NCBI RefSeq assembly: GCF_047675955.1
Contig: NC_132927.1
Span: 62,725,702 to 62,789,701 of the forward strand
DNA from: Chlorocebus sabaeus
Taxonomy: Eukaryota; Chordata; Mammalia; Primates; Cercopithecidae
Reading direction: 5' to 3'
DNA: 64,000 nt
How positions within the stretch are numbered: the stretch's first letter is position 1; each line of letters starts with the position of its first letter. The notes below the pieces were generated by a model. That model saw only the letters and a program-made list of their open reading frames with translations. It was not told the origin of the DNA and searched no databases. This document shows, in pieces, positions 25,590 through 37,740 of the stretch. The position numbers and the translations under genes are program-made.

Positions 25590-25810
25590 CAGCAGATAAC
25601 ATTTACCAAGTGTTCATTGTGTCACCATGGTAAATATTTTCCTTGTATTATCTCTCTTGATCCCCACAACAGCAATCATAAGAAGGAATATGTTCCCCCA
25701 TTTCATAGATAAAGATATTGAGGTACAAATAAATTAAAGATTCCACAGCTAGAAATTGATGGGTCTAGAATTGGACCCTGTTTAATTACCAAACCTATGG
25801 TCCATACTAC
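25590..25810 (-). mobile_element. MIR SINE remnant
   Basis: Reversed MIR: ACATTTACCAAGTGTTCATT, GTATTATCTCTCTTGATCCC, CCCCCATTTCATAGATAAAG and ATTCCACAGCTAGAAATTGA appear in the expected order. Confidence 0.75.
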
Positions 25811-26765
25811 GACAGCATATTTGTACAATGGCATTTGCTGCCTTGAATTATGCATATTTGTTAGTTCTAGATACATGTTACTGTTGCTGAAATATTAGCC
25901 ATCCATAGTGTATGTGCGCAATGCCTGTGTGATATTTTACAGTATGTTTAGTTGCATAATTTTTGTCACATAGAATGCTTTCATTTGTATCTAGCCAACT
26001 CCTCTATATGTTTCTTTGTTATTTCTTTGTTTATATTGTGCAAGGTAACATGTACCTTGATTCTTTGTCACATTTTTTATACTTAGAAAGTCATGGAGTT
26101 TCCTGACACAATTTTATTTTCAAGGATAATTGTCTGGAGCTTTATAAATAGCTTTATTTTTACTCTTTGCTGAGATCACTTAGCTCAGTGCCACTTCTAA
26201 TATTAGTGACCCTGCTTTCTCTGTCCATGAGGTTTTAATATTCCAGTTCCTAGACCAATGTTAAGTAAAGGGCAGACCCAGATTTTAAGAATGTCTGGAT
26301 TAGTAAGAATGTCCTGGATTAGTACCTCCATTTCAGCTGCTATTCAGGGAAGATTATCACAGCCTTTCAGGTCTCTATTATTAAGCAAGGGTCCAGGACA
26401 TGATGCATCATTTGTGGACCCCTGTGCAAAGGGAAAGTGTGGAGCCCCTTGTTCAAAAATAATCAAGAATTTCAAGATGGAAACAGAAGAGCATTAATCT
26501 AAGCACAAGCCCTTCTAAGCTCGAGGCCCTGTGTCACTGCAGAGGCCACATATCCATGAAGCCTGCACTGCATATCTTTTCATGTAGGAAGACTTACATC
26601 TCTATGAATTTAAAGTCACTGCATTGTCTGTTTATGTTTGTGGTATTCCAGGACCACAATGATCCAGTGCCATCACCAACTCCTGCAGTGATTTCTTTTA
26701 CATCTTAGTCTATTAAACATTATATATATTAAACCGTTGTATACTATATTAACCATTGTATAAAA
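25811..26765. other. No gene seen; one possible unnamed repeat
   Basis: At about 26370-26560 the phrases GTGGAGCCCCTTGTTCAAAA, TCAAGAATTTCAAGATGG and AGGCCCTGTGTCACTGCAGA resemble a dispersed sequence I have seen repeatedly in human DNA but cannot name. The rest is unassigned. Confidence 0.4.
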
Positions 26766-26946
26766 CCAACACCATGATTAGTGGTGAAACACCACAGACA
26801 ATCTAGCTTAATAATAACAGCATTATAGAAACTCAGACAATATAACAGAAAGACATATATATACATAGACAGGAAGCACATACACATGCATATACAAGGT
26901 TTTTTATGCAAATTTATAGGTCCCATCCCTGTGAGTTGTGATGCAA
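26766..26946 (-). repeat. Local repeat unit, copy A (inverted, complete)
   Basis: One half (26766-26815) is the inverted match, 46 of 50 bases, of 27038-27087. The other half (26829-26946) is the inverted match, about 85%, of 28496-28613. Together they define a unit of about 180 bp whose two plus-strand halves lie apart. Family unknown. Confidence 0.88.
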
Positions 26947-27037
26947 TCTAGTTATAATAGTTAATAAGTTAATAGCTATTATAGTTAATAATAGCAGCTT
27001 TAATAATAACAGAGTTAAGAGAGTTAATAATAGCAGC

Positions 27038-27087
27038 ATTATTAAGCGAGATTGTCTGTAGTGTTTCACCACTAATGGTGGTGTTGG
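27038..27087 (+). repeat. Local repeat unit, copy B (second half only)
   Basis: Reverse complement of 26766-26815 with 4 mismatches in 50. The two arms are separated by 222 bp and could pair. The spacer is itself rich in TTAATAATAGCAGC-like repeats. Confidence 0.9.
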
Positions 27088-27295
27088 GTTTTAATTTAAC
27101 ACGGTTTTCACAGGTTCAATTCTATTTTTTAGGCCTTTTCCAAAAACGGGTGTTAGATTCTAAGGCCTTTATATTGAATATCTATTTAGAAATCATATGA
27201 TTATTGTATATTTCCCATATTGATGTGATATACTATATTAATGTCTTTACTAATACTAAACTATTTATTTCTAGTATGTTAGGAAAATCTACTAT

Positions 27296-27296
27296 T

Positions 27297-27329
<33 letters not shown>

Positions 27330-27338
27330 ATTATTATT
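27296..27338. repeat. (GAT)n then (TTA)n microsatellite in Alu tail
   Basis: About ten GAT units followed by TTATTATTATT. It sits exactly where the reversed poly(A) tail of the adjoining Alu should be, so it is a trinucleotide repeat grown from that tail. Confidence 0.93.
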
Positions 27339-27621
27339 TGAGACAGAGTCTTACTCTGTCATCCAGGCTGGAGTGTTCAGTGGTAAGGTGTCAGCTCACT
27401 GCAACCTCTGCCTCCTGGGTAAAAGCAATTCTCCTGCATCAGCCTCCCAAGTAGCTGGGATTACAGGTGCATGCCACTATGCCAGGCTAATTTTTGTATT
27501 TTAAGAGATACAGGGTTTTGCCATATTGGCCAGGCTGGTCTGGAACTCCTGACCTCAGGTGATCCGCCCACCTTGGCCTCCAAAAGTGCTGGGATTATAG
27601 GCGTGAGTCACCGAAACCAGC
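27339..27621 (-). mobile_element. AluS-type, minus strand
   Basis: Reversed Alu from GAGACAGAGTCTTACTCTG to AGTCACCGAAACCAGCC. Both monomers are present with moderate CpG loss. Confidence 0.93.
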
Positions 27622-28495
27622 CTAATTTTTGATGTGTTCTTGCTGTTGTAGGGGGGAAAGGTTTCAAAAGCCAATTGTCCTTTTTCTTTCTCCCCATTCT
27701 AGAAAACAGAGCAAGTCTAGAACTCTAAGGTATAGTCATTTCCATCTTCACACTTCCATCCACCAGCCCAAAACCTTCTTCCTGTTTCAGGGACTGAGTC
27801 AAAGAAAAGACCTACTGAGGTGTGACTTCGACAGTAGAAATCACCAAGAAATAAAACCAGAGTGGATCCTTAATGCTGAATAAAGACTGTTAGCAGATAG
27901 CAATAGAGGAATGGCCAGATATACTGTGGTCAATGGATGGAGGAAGAAATGAAGTTCAATGGTTTTTATTCAGAGGTGGAACCTACTTTCCACACAAGGG
28001 AAGATACAGAAGCATGGATGGATGTGGCATGTGGAACATAAATTCACCAAGCACCAAAATCTGCAGGGTCCTGATAGAGTGTTCTGACCATAGGCTATGA
28101 GTGGCTGAATGGCAGGAAGATATGGCTTAGCTGCCTGGAACATCCATATTTAGATGAAGCCTAAGGCTAGTGTGCTTAAAAACACATAGTGCAAGAGGAA
28201 AAATGGAGTCCACCAAGATGAAAGGATTGGAGCCATTCCTGATCTCAAAACATGTCATCACTAGGCTTTCGATGTGATACCTTGGGATTCGGGGGGCAGA
28301 AGTAGTGGGTGATGATGACTGAGTCGAATGTGGAGTCAGCTTTAATTTGATTTAGAAAACTAAAGACATGAGATTATTCATATTCTTGAATACTGCGGGG
28401 GCAAATTCACATCTGTTATAGGGACATGTAAACTTCTTAGATTTTCAGTTTAACAGGTTTTCAAATTCTACTCTCTTGTCTTTTATTTGTAACTT
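27622..28495. other. No gene seen; unassigned sequence
   Basis: Nothing recognisable. An 84-codon open frame at 27629-27883 shows no family resemblance. Confidence 0.5.
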
Positions 28496-28613
28496 TTGCA
28501 TCACAACTCAAAGGGATGGGACCTATAAATTTGTGCATAAAACCTAGCACATGCCTGTGTGTGTGCTTCATGTCTATGTGTGTATGTGTCTTTCTGTTAT
28601 CTTGTCTGAGTTT
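28496..28613 (+). repeat. Local repeat unit, copy C (first half only)
   Basis: 118 bp, about 85% identical to the reverse complement of 26829-26946. It starts TTGCATCACAACTCAAAGGG and ends TTGTCTGAGTTT. After that it diverges from copy A, so only the first half is present. Confidence 0.88.
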
Positions 28614-28717
28614 ATATGAGAATTATGCTAGCTTCATTCAAGTACCTAGGCTATTTCTCAAACCCGTAAAAGATATGGAAGAATGCTTACATTATAAGAA
28701 AATTATTTATTCTATAG

Positions 28718-29255
28718 TGTGTTAGTCAGGGTTCTCTAGAGAGACAGAATAGGATGGATGTATATATGAAAGGGAGCCTGTTAGGAGACTTGACTCACAC
28801 AATCACAAGGTAAAGTCCGACAATAGGCCGTCGGCAAGCTGAGGAGGCAGGAAGTCAGTCTGAGTCTCAAAACTTCAAAAACAGGGAAGCTGACAGTACA
28901 GCCTTCAGTCTGTGGACAAAGGCCCTAGAGCCCCTACATCACTGGTGTAAATCCAAGAGTCCAAAAGCTGAAGAACGTGGAGTCTGATGTTTGAGGACAG
29001 GAAGTATCCAGCATGGGAAAAAGATGGAGGCCAGAAGACTTAGTCTAGTCTTTCCACACTCTTCTATCTGCTTTTATTCTGATTGCACTGGCAGTTGATT
29101 AGATGGTACCCACTGAGATTGAGGAGGGTGCTGCCTTTCCCAGTTCACTAACTCAAATGTTAATCTCCTTTGGCAACACCCTCACAGACACACCCAGGAG
29201 CAATACTTTGCATCCTTCAATCCGATCAAGTTGACACTCAATATTAGCCATCACA
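28718..29255 (-). mobile_element. MLT2A-type (HERV-L) solo LTR, near full length
   Basis: 538 bp running TGTGTTAGTCAGGGTTCTCT to ATATTAGCCATCACA on the plus strand, which is the reversed TG...CA LTR. The 5-bp flanks TATAG (left) and TATAA (right) agree at 4 of 5, as expected of an aged ERVL target duplication. No internal HERV-L sequence lies on either side, so recombination between two LTRs is inferred. Confidence 0.92.
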
Positions 29256-29484
29256 TATAAGCATTTTCTAGAACCATGCTGCAAAGCTGTCTGGGCCCTA
29301 TTTTTTTTTTTCCCCTGGTCAGATTATCTTTCTTTCTCATCCTCTCTCATTCGTGTTACCACGGTATTGTTTTAAAACGATTTGCTACTTATTTTTCTTT
29401 TAATAATTGTTTTTCTAGGAAAGTGTCTAGTTTGGTGAAATTGTCCATTTGTTTAAATCATAAGACTGCAGCAGAGAAGCAGTT

Positions 29485-29705
29485 TGTCCTAGTGAATCTC
29501 TGTGTTTCAAATTTCAGCTCTGCCATTTACCAGCTATGTGACCACAGCAAGTTTGCCTCAGTTTTCTAATTTATACAAGTCTCTAATGATGGGAATAATT
29601 ATAATATTTACTGCATGAGAGTTTTGTTAGGATTGAATGAGTTAAGACATGGGAAGACTTCAAAACAAATGCTAGTCACAGGTCATGGTCACTAAGCATT
29701 ATATG
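29485..29705 (+). mobile_element. MIR SINE
   Basis: Clear MIR order: TTTCAGCTCTGCCATTTACC, AGCTATGTGACCACAGCAAG, CCTCAGTTTTCTAATTTATA, TAGGATTGAATGAGTTAAGA. One of the better preserved MIRs here. Confidence 0.85.
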
Positions 29706-30621
29706 ACAACATTGTTACCTTCCATTTCAGTACTCACTGCACACTCTTGAGATCTGTGCTCCAAGTGAAGTCCACTTTTATATTCTCTTCCTGCTTTCCA
29801 ATTGAATTTTGTTCACCAGAGCCCTAGATAAACAAACTAGAGAGAGTTATGCTTTGCTTGTGGTATTTTTTAAAGTAAATTGAAAAAACAAAGTAGGTTT
29901 TTTGTCATTGTGGAAAATTAGCTCAGTAATTGTCTCATTAAATCACACTAATGATGAAAAGAATTGGGATAGATTTTTCAAGGTTACATGAGAATAAATG
30001 CCCTTAATAGAAAACTAAAATAATACAAAGCCACACTTTAATTTGAAGATACATTTTAATGTTTTGTTTCTTTTTACTTGAGCTGCATAATATCATATGA
30101 AACATAGAGGAATTATTTGAGTAATATTCTCTATGCATGGAACTTCCATATATATAAGATAATTCAGGGTATGTGTATATATATTAATTAATTGAGGATA
30201 TATAATATTAATATAGGATATATGTTAATTATATATTAATTGATTATAGATTAATATATTTATATATAATTAATTACATATTAATTAATTGAGGATTGTA
30301 ATTAACTGAGGATAATTATATGCATATGTTGCATATGTACATGTTAATTCTCAAATAATTAATGATACAAACCTCAATTATGGCAAATATGTCATCTACC
30401 TTACACAATGCCTTGCACATAGAAGGCAATTAGTTAATGTTTATTAAGCAAACAACTATGCAAAGAAAATAGTAAAAATTCTGATTTAAGTATAATTGAA
30501 CATATATCCTAGTGCTATAACAAATAATTTGGGATACATATATATACATTATGTAAATATATACACATATATGTAGTATGTATACATGTCTTTCAGCAAT
30601 TATCTCTAAATTCTCCAAAAA
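29706..30621. other. No gene seen; TAAT-rich low-complexity patch
   Basis: At 30166-30300 TTAATTAATTGAGGAT-like motifs recur several times in TA-rich sequence, and 30530-30590 is TA-rich. A short MIR/L2-type end (GCCTTGCACATAGAAGGCAA) lies near 30410. Confidence 0.6.
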
Positions 30622-30715
30622 ATAAATATTATATCCTCACTTTAAATAAAAGGGCACATCACTTTAAGTGATAGAGCTGGGATATATATTCAGGTAGAAC
30701 TACATTTAAACCCTT
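30622..30715 (-). mobile_element. MIR SINE remnant
   Basis: Reversed MIR: TATTATATCCTCACTTTAAA then ATCACTTTAAGTGATAGAGC and TGGGATATATATTCAGG. Short and diverged. Confidence 0.5.
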
Positions 30716-30800
30716 ACTATTTCCTTTGCATAGTTTTCCACTAAATAACTATTGAATACATGCTTCATATGTGCCAGACATTTTGTTAAATATTGAGTAT
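30716..30800 (-). mobile_element. L2 3' end remnant (weak)
   Basis: ATTGAATACATGCTTCATAT then GTGCCAGACATTTTG resembles the reversed L2 end. Short. Confidence 0.4.
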
Positions 30801-33800
30801 GGCTCTCACCCCCTCATGCCAACCCAGATAAATAAAATATAGTACCAGCTAATTGAAGATAATGTTTGAAAGGGGCTTCGGGGGTAATGAAGCTCGTTGT
30901 CTTTCGCATACGTGTATACACAAATATTTATTGTCCATAAAGATACCGGGGAAAGGCTTTGCAATGGAGCACATACTGAGGCCAAAGATGGAAAGAACAC
31001 TTGGCTGCCAACAGCTAGGAAAGAAGTGTGAAGAAAATGAGATTATAGGTGAAAGGAATAGCGATAGTTGAGGCATTGAAGTGTAGCGACCATATGGTTT
31101 CCCAAGTTTAATTTTACTAGAACCAGCCAATTCCCCAATAATCTTTTTGAAGGCTAGCTTGGCAGACAGCATGATATTGCTTCAATTTTACAACATACCT
31201 AGCTCTTCAAGTTGTATTAAATAAAGAAATATAGATAATGCAATGCTCTTATTTTTCTGCTGTCTCTCATATCACTTGCCCTATCTTAATTCTGAGAAAG
31301 CATTCATACGAAGTATTGCCCTCTTTCAATGATATAAATAAGCAATTCACACTTATAAATGAGTCATGACATTAACTAGCAATCAGAGTCAACAGATATT
31401 ACTAGCAAATAAGCCTTAAATTATTTTACATGTCTGATATTCTACATGTTATAGGCAGCATGTTCTTAATGATGACAATAGAAGCCACATGCATGTACAC
31501 AGACTTTTATAAACCAGTAAGTTTCTTTGTGTTTGCTTGTGTGCATTTTAGTATTATTCTATTTAGGTTAAAGTATATGAAAGAAACCAGAAGATGAAGT
31601 TGGAAACCAGATGTTTGCTCTCAGGTTACTTTATTGTGCATACTAAGATTTTATTTTATTTTTTCTGAACATGCTAGGTGTTTAGAATCAGAGATTACCT
31701 GGATGGATTTGGTGTGCATTACTATAGAACAATATAAACAAGTTCAGGAAAACAACAGTTTGATGACCATCCAAACTGTGGAGACATCTTCCGACATCTT
31801 TTTATTCCCCTTAGTACCACAATTTTCATCATCTAAAAGCTAAATTTTGTACTTTTACCTGTCAGTGTGCAAGGTTTTCCGAGTGCCTCCTATTTTTTAA
31901 TTCTCAATTTTACAAATGCTTGCCATCTTAACAGAACTGTTGTATCAGCTTTTCCCTTCTTTTCTATTTGCTTCTGCAGACATCTCAAGCAGGCCTATGT
32001 CACTCTTTCAGTGTGTTAATGTACTTTTCTCTCCCTCAGCAGATGCTGGGCCACAAAAGAGTATGAGTAAGCGGATCTTGCCTCCAAGACACTCAACCCA
32101 GCAAGAAAAAAGTCATGCAGTTATTCAGTCAACAACTTCTTGTTGATATTCTTCCTTGAATGATGAACTGCATACCAGAGATACTGGGAAATATTTACCA
32201 TTGTCTGATACATTGAAATTATCCTGATTTTTGTTATTCCTGTCTCATTAAATATAATTTTAGTGATTGCTTTGCAATTGTTCACCTTTCTCAGAAACTG
32301 TCTAGTCAGTAATGTTTTAAAAATATTTGTCTTTTATATTAGACTTCAAAAACATTCATCTTTGTTCCCCTGGGAAGTATTAGGTAAAGCTGCTCTTTTC
32401 TGTCTGAATGTATTTGCCTGAAAGTCCTGTGAGACAACATTAACTTTGTACTTTTTAGTATCCTTATTTTGAAATTTTGTTTACATTGCACTTGATGGTC
32501 TACTTCCTAGAGTCAGGATTTGTGGTTGGTATAGATCTATATTTTTAATCTACATAATTAAGAAACTGATTATGACATTTAAAATAAGTATTTGGAAGGT
32601 AAAGGTCATCATATTTTGTGAGTTCAAGCATGGGAAAATTTCACTACCTAAATGTACTCACTACCCATTGCTTTCAGAAGGCTGCTAAGAATAACCTTGC
32701 TTTTCTGAATCATGCCAGTCAGCCACAATACATCACAACGGAAAAAAAGAATACAATTTTTCTACTGCCCATGCAACTGTGCATCTCAGGCAATCTATGT
32801 GAACAGAAAGATCTAAAGAATATTATATTAAAAGGAATGTGGAATTCTCCAGGCAACTTTAAAATATAGACTTTTGAACCTGTTGCTTATCTATTGCACT
32901 GCAAATCCCCAGTATTTCACCTACTGGCCTCTGGAAATGTTTTATAATGAGAAGCAGATTCTGGAAATCCACATTGTGATCAAATTACTTTTGTCAGGGT
33001 CTTTCATGTAGCAATTATTAAATATACAAAGCCTAATTCGATAGGTAAAAAATGTTCATTTCTAAGCCACACTGATTGTCAACTGTCAGCGACTGATATA
33101 GAATAACTCATTGTGGGAACACAATTAGAATCTTAAAATCCTAATGGAAAAGTGCATAAATGGAATTCAAGGGGTTTTCAGATCCATTAAATACACTAAA
33201 ACTTACTTACAATGTGCCTACATTCAACACTTTTCTATACAATAACTGAAATAACTGAAAATTGGAAAATCCTGACCAATGGCCCAGAAAGTATTATTTC
33301 CTACTTTTAGAAATCTTCTCTCTTCTTCATTCATTGCCTTTCAAAGGGGTGATATACATTAATCTTTTGCCAACTATTTCATGGCTTTCTGTATAGGGAA
33401 TAAGAAATATGTTAACAGAACTTAGCTGGCAATAAAATTTAGTCTGCTAGAAATGGGGAACAAGATAAAACCCACAATATATGGACTATTTTACCTTCCA
33501 TCAACCTTGAGGCTAAGTGTCTTGTGTCTCAGATTTCCGTAGATACCACAAAGATGGAAAAATAATAGAGATCACTATACCCCACATTCTGAAGAGAGGT
33601 GACAGGTTCTTTAAGGCTGACTTAATCAAAGATATCAGAGCCAATCAAGTGACTCAATCGTCATCAACCAGCTTTACCCCCTAAAAGAGAAAAGTAGAAA
33701 TTTAAATGTGATCCAGTAAGTAGAGTTAACAAGGTAATGAACGACTTATCCACCTAAAGATTGGCCTTCTCGCTCTCCTCTCTTTGGGAAAAGAGAGAAT

Positions 33801-35449
33801 GGAGTGTCCTAAATTCCTTAGGCATCTCTTTAGATGTGTTTCTGTTACAGGTATTTCAGAAGAGGACACAACAGAATATCCAGGTGTCTGGACCTCTTCC
33901 ACCACCCCACCCTGTCCCAATAACACATATGAAAACTGAGTCCACAGACTGAGATATAACCTCTTCAAATAGATCTACTTTAATGTTTTTATAAACAGTA
34001 AGGTGTGCCTAGTGACTACATCCTTACAGAAACTCAACAAAACAAGGACATCTTTTTCAATTTTTAAATACATTAAAATATAAATTTAGATGAAGGCATG
34101 CCATTTTTTATTTTCCTATTCTACTCTTCCACATTACGATATTTATTACAATAGAAATTTTCTTGGAAAATCAAGGAAATGAGATTTCAAATGCAAGGGG
34201 AGAGTCTCTATCATATTTATTTCTGATGAAGTGTGTGTGTGTGTGCAATGAAGCCTAAGGATCTAGGTAGATTCATTAACTTTAATAATTTCCCCTCATA
34301 GAAACAGAATATGCAATATTAACTACTGCCTACCAGCAATAGGATAAGGTATTTCGAAGAAAAGAAACAATCTAAAATTCTTAAAATTCTTGCCATATAA
34401 AAAACCTATTTACACAAGGGCAGTATTTCAAAAGACAAGCATTGCTGCTATGACTGTAATTTCTCTTTATCAACTCATCTAGGAAAGAAATGTGTCAAGG
34501 TTCAAACTTAAAATTTCTAAGCAAATGACAGCATAATACCTGGCTAGACATCCCTCTGTCATTTTGTTGGAGACCACATTTCAGCCTATGTGCAAAAATG
34601 TGGGAGATCTCTTGCTGACTGCTGAGTTTCCTGCTGGATGTCTCAGATAACAGTACCTGTGGTGCCATAAAATTATTCCCCAAAATATTATGCTGCCTAC
34701 ATTTACTTGTTGGCTATTTTCACAAAATGTTCTACTCTGGAAGAGTTCTTTTGCTAGTAAAATGCTTAAACTTTTTTTTCCTCCCGACTACTCAGTAATG
34801 AATAAAAGCATGGATAGTACACCTTGGAATTGTCCCATCATCGAGGAACTTCAAGGCAACTACTTTAATTTCTTTCTGTTACATTTTACTTTATCAGTAT
34901 CTCTATCCTCATCCAAAATTAATTCATCACAAATTTGTCACTTTTGATTTTTTTTCCGTCCTCAAAGTTTTCTCTCTACTGATTCTCTTCGAACTTGACT
35001 GCGTGATGCTTGGTCAGATTTACAGGGCTTGAGTGGGTCAATGCTGACAAACACAGCTTGAATTCCTTCTTGTGTACGCAAATAGGAGAATCTGAGAACC
35101 TGACCATCTTCTGCTCATAAAGGTGAAAATAACCTCTTTATTCCCTTTAGTTGATGCCCAGAAAATGCAATTGACTTTTTTTTTTGTTTGTTTGTTTGAT
35201 GTGTGTGTTTTTTCCTCTAAGAGAACAGAGGTATATAATCCATGTGTTAGAAAAGAAAACTGCAAACAGTGATAAATGCAGGAAAACTCAAAGATCATCT
35301 TGGAATTATTTCCTGGAAATGTGACATCAATATGTCCATTTTAGAATATTACTTTTGTATCAACTAGAGAAGATTGGAAAGTTGGAAAGCAAAGCACGGC
35401 ATTATTTGTAGGGCCTTGTGTACAAATGGAATACATCTGTGGGGGAACA
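30801..35449. other. No gene seen; long unassigned stretch
   Basis: No recognisable gene or strong repeat. Minor features are a (TG)8 tract near 34231, a (TTTG)n tract near 35177-35199, and a weak L2-like phrase near 32120-32200. The 107-codon minus frame at 30849-31172 overlaps a plus frame of 72 codons and shows no domain. Confidence 0.55.
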
Positions 35450-35680
35450 CCAGTCTTTGGGTGCTAGTTTACTGGACTGAAGTCCTAGCTCTATGTCTAC
35501 ACTTCATTGGCTGTATATAAAACTCGCGGTTTCCTCATCCATCAATTGTGCAATTATCTGCCTTGTTTGTTTTATGGGGAATTAAAGTGCAAATAAATGC
35601 ATACAAATGTCCTGGAACAATATCTTGTACAAAATGGACACATATAATTGTGGCGATGGTGTTAGTGTTAATGGCAGTAA
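35450..35680 (+). mobile_element. MIR SINE remnant
   Basis: Order fits MIR: GACTGAAGTCCTAGCTCTAT, CGGTTTCCTCATCCATCA, TGGGGAATTAAAGTGCAAAT, GTCCTGGAACAATATCTTG. Followed by a short TAG trinucleotide patch near 35680. Confidence 0.65.
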
Positions 35681-36949
35681 TAGTAGTAGTAGAAAAAGTA
35701 GTGAAAATAGGATGAAATATATGAAGCATCTGGGACCTCCTTACAATAAAAGGTAATATCTCTTATGAGACTTGACAGAACTCCTTTTTCCTTAGCCCTA
35801 ACACGTAGGTAGCAACCTGTGACTTTCTGCATCCACTACCTCACCTGATATTGGACCTGCAGGACTGCACAATTCATCATCAGAGGCCCCTCCATGTGGA
35901 GATGCAGGCTGCAGTCTGTGACTAAAGCAACTTTCTACAATCTACTATGGGACAAATAAAGTTAAACTTGGTATTCATTCCTTGGTAATGAATGTGGCTG
36001 CATAGCTCTCTGAGAACAGCCCTGGAATATCTCCATCCACATGGTAACTGCTGCCTTTTAAAAACAATCGTAGGTAATAGCAACCATCTGGCTAGGGCTC
36101 TGATCCAGCAAAAGGGCTAGTACTGAGGTTCTAAGAAGACAAGTCCAGCTATACCAAAGGATGAAGAAGAGAGCTCAACTAAGAGTTACATGGTTTGCCC
36201 TTCTCTTCATTGAAGGAAAAAGGGGTAGGCTCAAATTATATATACATGAAAATACAAAACTTACTATTTGAAAAGACTTAAGATTGGTTAGAAAACTCCG
36301 TATTTTAAAAACATTTAAGTGGGAGTCATACTATGTATTACTTCCATTTTATTTCTGATTAATTTTGAAAACATATTGTCATTGGATGTGTGTGTGTGGG
36401 TGTGTGTGTGTACAAGTGTAAGAATAACCCATAATGCATTTCATCTGGTTTATCTGAATGGTCTTCTGGGTTCACCTTCAAATGAATGTCATTCTGGCAA
36501 TAACATCATTGACAATTAGATCAGGAAACCTAAAATTATAACTCAAACAATGCCACATTTCTATGCTTTGCTGGATTCCTTCCATAATGCTTTTAGGGAA
36601 AAAAAAGGGGGGCAAAACATCAAAATATTTATATTAGTGTTTCTGTTTGCATAAATGTACATTTCTAAGGAGAAATAAAGTTTGAAAATACAATTTCAAA
36701 ATTGTACTAATAAGCCTTTTTTTAAGACACAGGTCAGGTGGATCTGCCTAAGGATATTTGTCGATGATATTAAAGTTTTTCACAAAGGAGGACTGGGAAG
36801 ATTAAGAGTAACATACTACTTTGCACAAACCTCACTACTAAGAGAAGAAACAGCTTGACTTTGATATTTACCCAGCTATGAATGATTTTTAAATGAAGGT
36901 TGCAGAAACAACTCTTTTCGCTTCTATTTTTCACTCAATGAAACTCTTT
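35681..36949. other. No gene seen; short TG tract
   Basis: A TG-rich tract with one TGGG interruption lies at 36385-36412. Otherwise unassigned. Confidence 0.55.
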
Positions 36950-36970
36950 CATTCACTTATTCATCACTTA

Positions 36971-36982
<12 letters not shown>

Positions 36983-37002
<20 letters not shown>

Positions 37003-37289
37003 TTTTGAGACAGAGTCTTGCTCTGTCGCCCAGGCTGGAGGGCAGTGGCGCAATCTCAGCTCACTACAACCTCTGCCTCCCTGGCGGGTTCAAGCAATTC
37101 TCTTGCCTTAGCCTCCCAAGTAGCTGGAACTAGAAGCGCACACCGTCACGCCCAGCTAATATTTTGTATTTTAGTAGAAACGGGGTTTTACTGTGTTGCC
37201 CACTCTGGTTTGAACTCCTGAGCTCAGGCAATCCAACCGCTTCGGCCTCCCAAAGCTAGGATTAGAGGAGTGAGCCACTGCACCCGACC
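36983..37289 (-). mobile_element. AluS-type, minus strand, with 11-bp target duplication
   Basis: T24 then GAGACAGAGTCTTGCTCTG through to CCACTGCACCCGACC. The 11-bp word ATTTCTTTTTT occurs at 36970-36980 and again at 37291-37301, flanking the element, so the duplication is exact. It landed inside the L2 relic. Confidence 0.96.
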
Positions 37290-37443
37290 CATTTCTTTTT
37301 TGACAACTACTTTTTGGCATCTACATATGCCAGACACTCTTCATGTTATTATTAGTTCAGAAATGAACAAAAAGCAGGGCTGATGTTCACATAGTTCTTA
37401 TATTATTGTGGGAAGAAAGAAAGAAAAAGAAGGAAAATAAAGC

Positions 37444-37476
37444 GAGGAAGAGAAAGAAAGAAGGAAAGAAGGAAAG

Positions 37477-37515
<39 letters not shown>

Positions 37516-37585
37516 AAGGAAGGAAGGAAGGAAGGAAGGAAGGAAGGAAGGAAGGAAGGAAGGAAGGAAGGAAGAGAGAGAGAGA
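37444..37585 (+). repeat. Homopurine microsatellite: (GAAA)n, (GA)n, (GGAA)n
   Basis: 142 consecutive purines. A GAAA/GGAAA section is followed by (GA)9, then about 14 units of GGAA (about 37517-37573), then GA. Another purine run at 37410-37437 adjoins it, broken by single pyrimidines. Repetitive open frames here are artefacts. Confidence 0.97.
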
Positions 37586-37740
37586 TTGATTCCAATGAGT
37601 GACAGAGAGTGAGCAAGTGAATCCTAACAATGAGGGAGATATATACTAGGTAGGGTGATCAGAAAGATTTCTCTGAAAAGATATTTCATGGAAAACTTGA
37701 ATGATAAGAAAGAGCAGCCTCAGTGAGGGAAGATTTTGCT

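Larger units (their letters stand above)
36950..37740 (-). mobile_element. L2 relic interrupted by an Alu and a GA microsatellite
   Basis: Left piece TTCATTCACTTATTCATCAC, then the Alu, then CATCTACATATGCCAGACAC and AGTTCAGAAATGAACAAAAA. After the purine tract, GTGATCAGAAAGATTTCTCT and CTTGAATGATAAGAAAGAGC follow. This is the order of a reversed L2 3' region. Moderately diverged, so the outer limits are approximate. Confidence 0.55.

Noticed and set aside
30849..31172. 107-codon minus-strand open frame
   Set aside because: No family resemblance, and open frames overlap on the other strand.
37398..37630. Open frames of repeated Leu-Pro-Ser-Phe or Lys-Glu-Arg residues
   Set aside because: Pure microsatellite translation, not a repeat protein.
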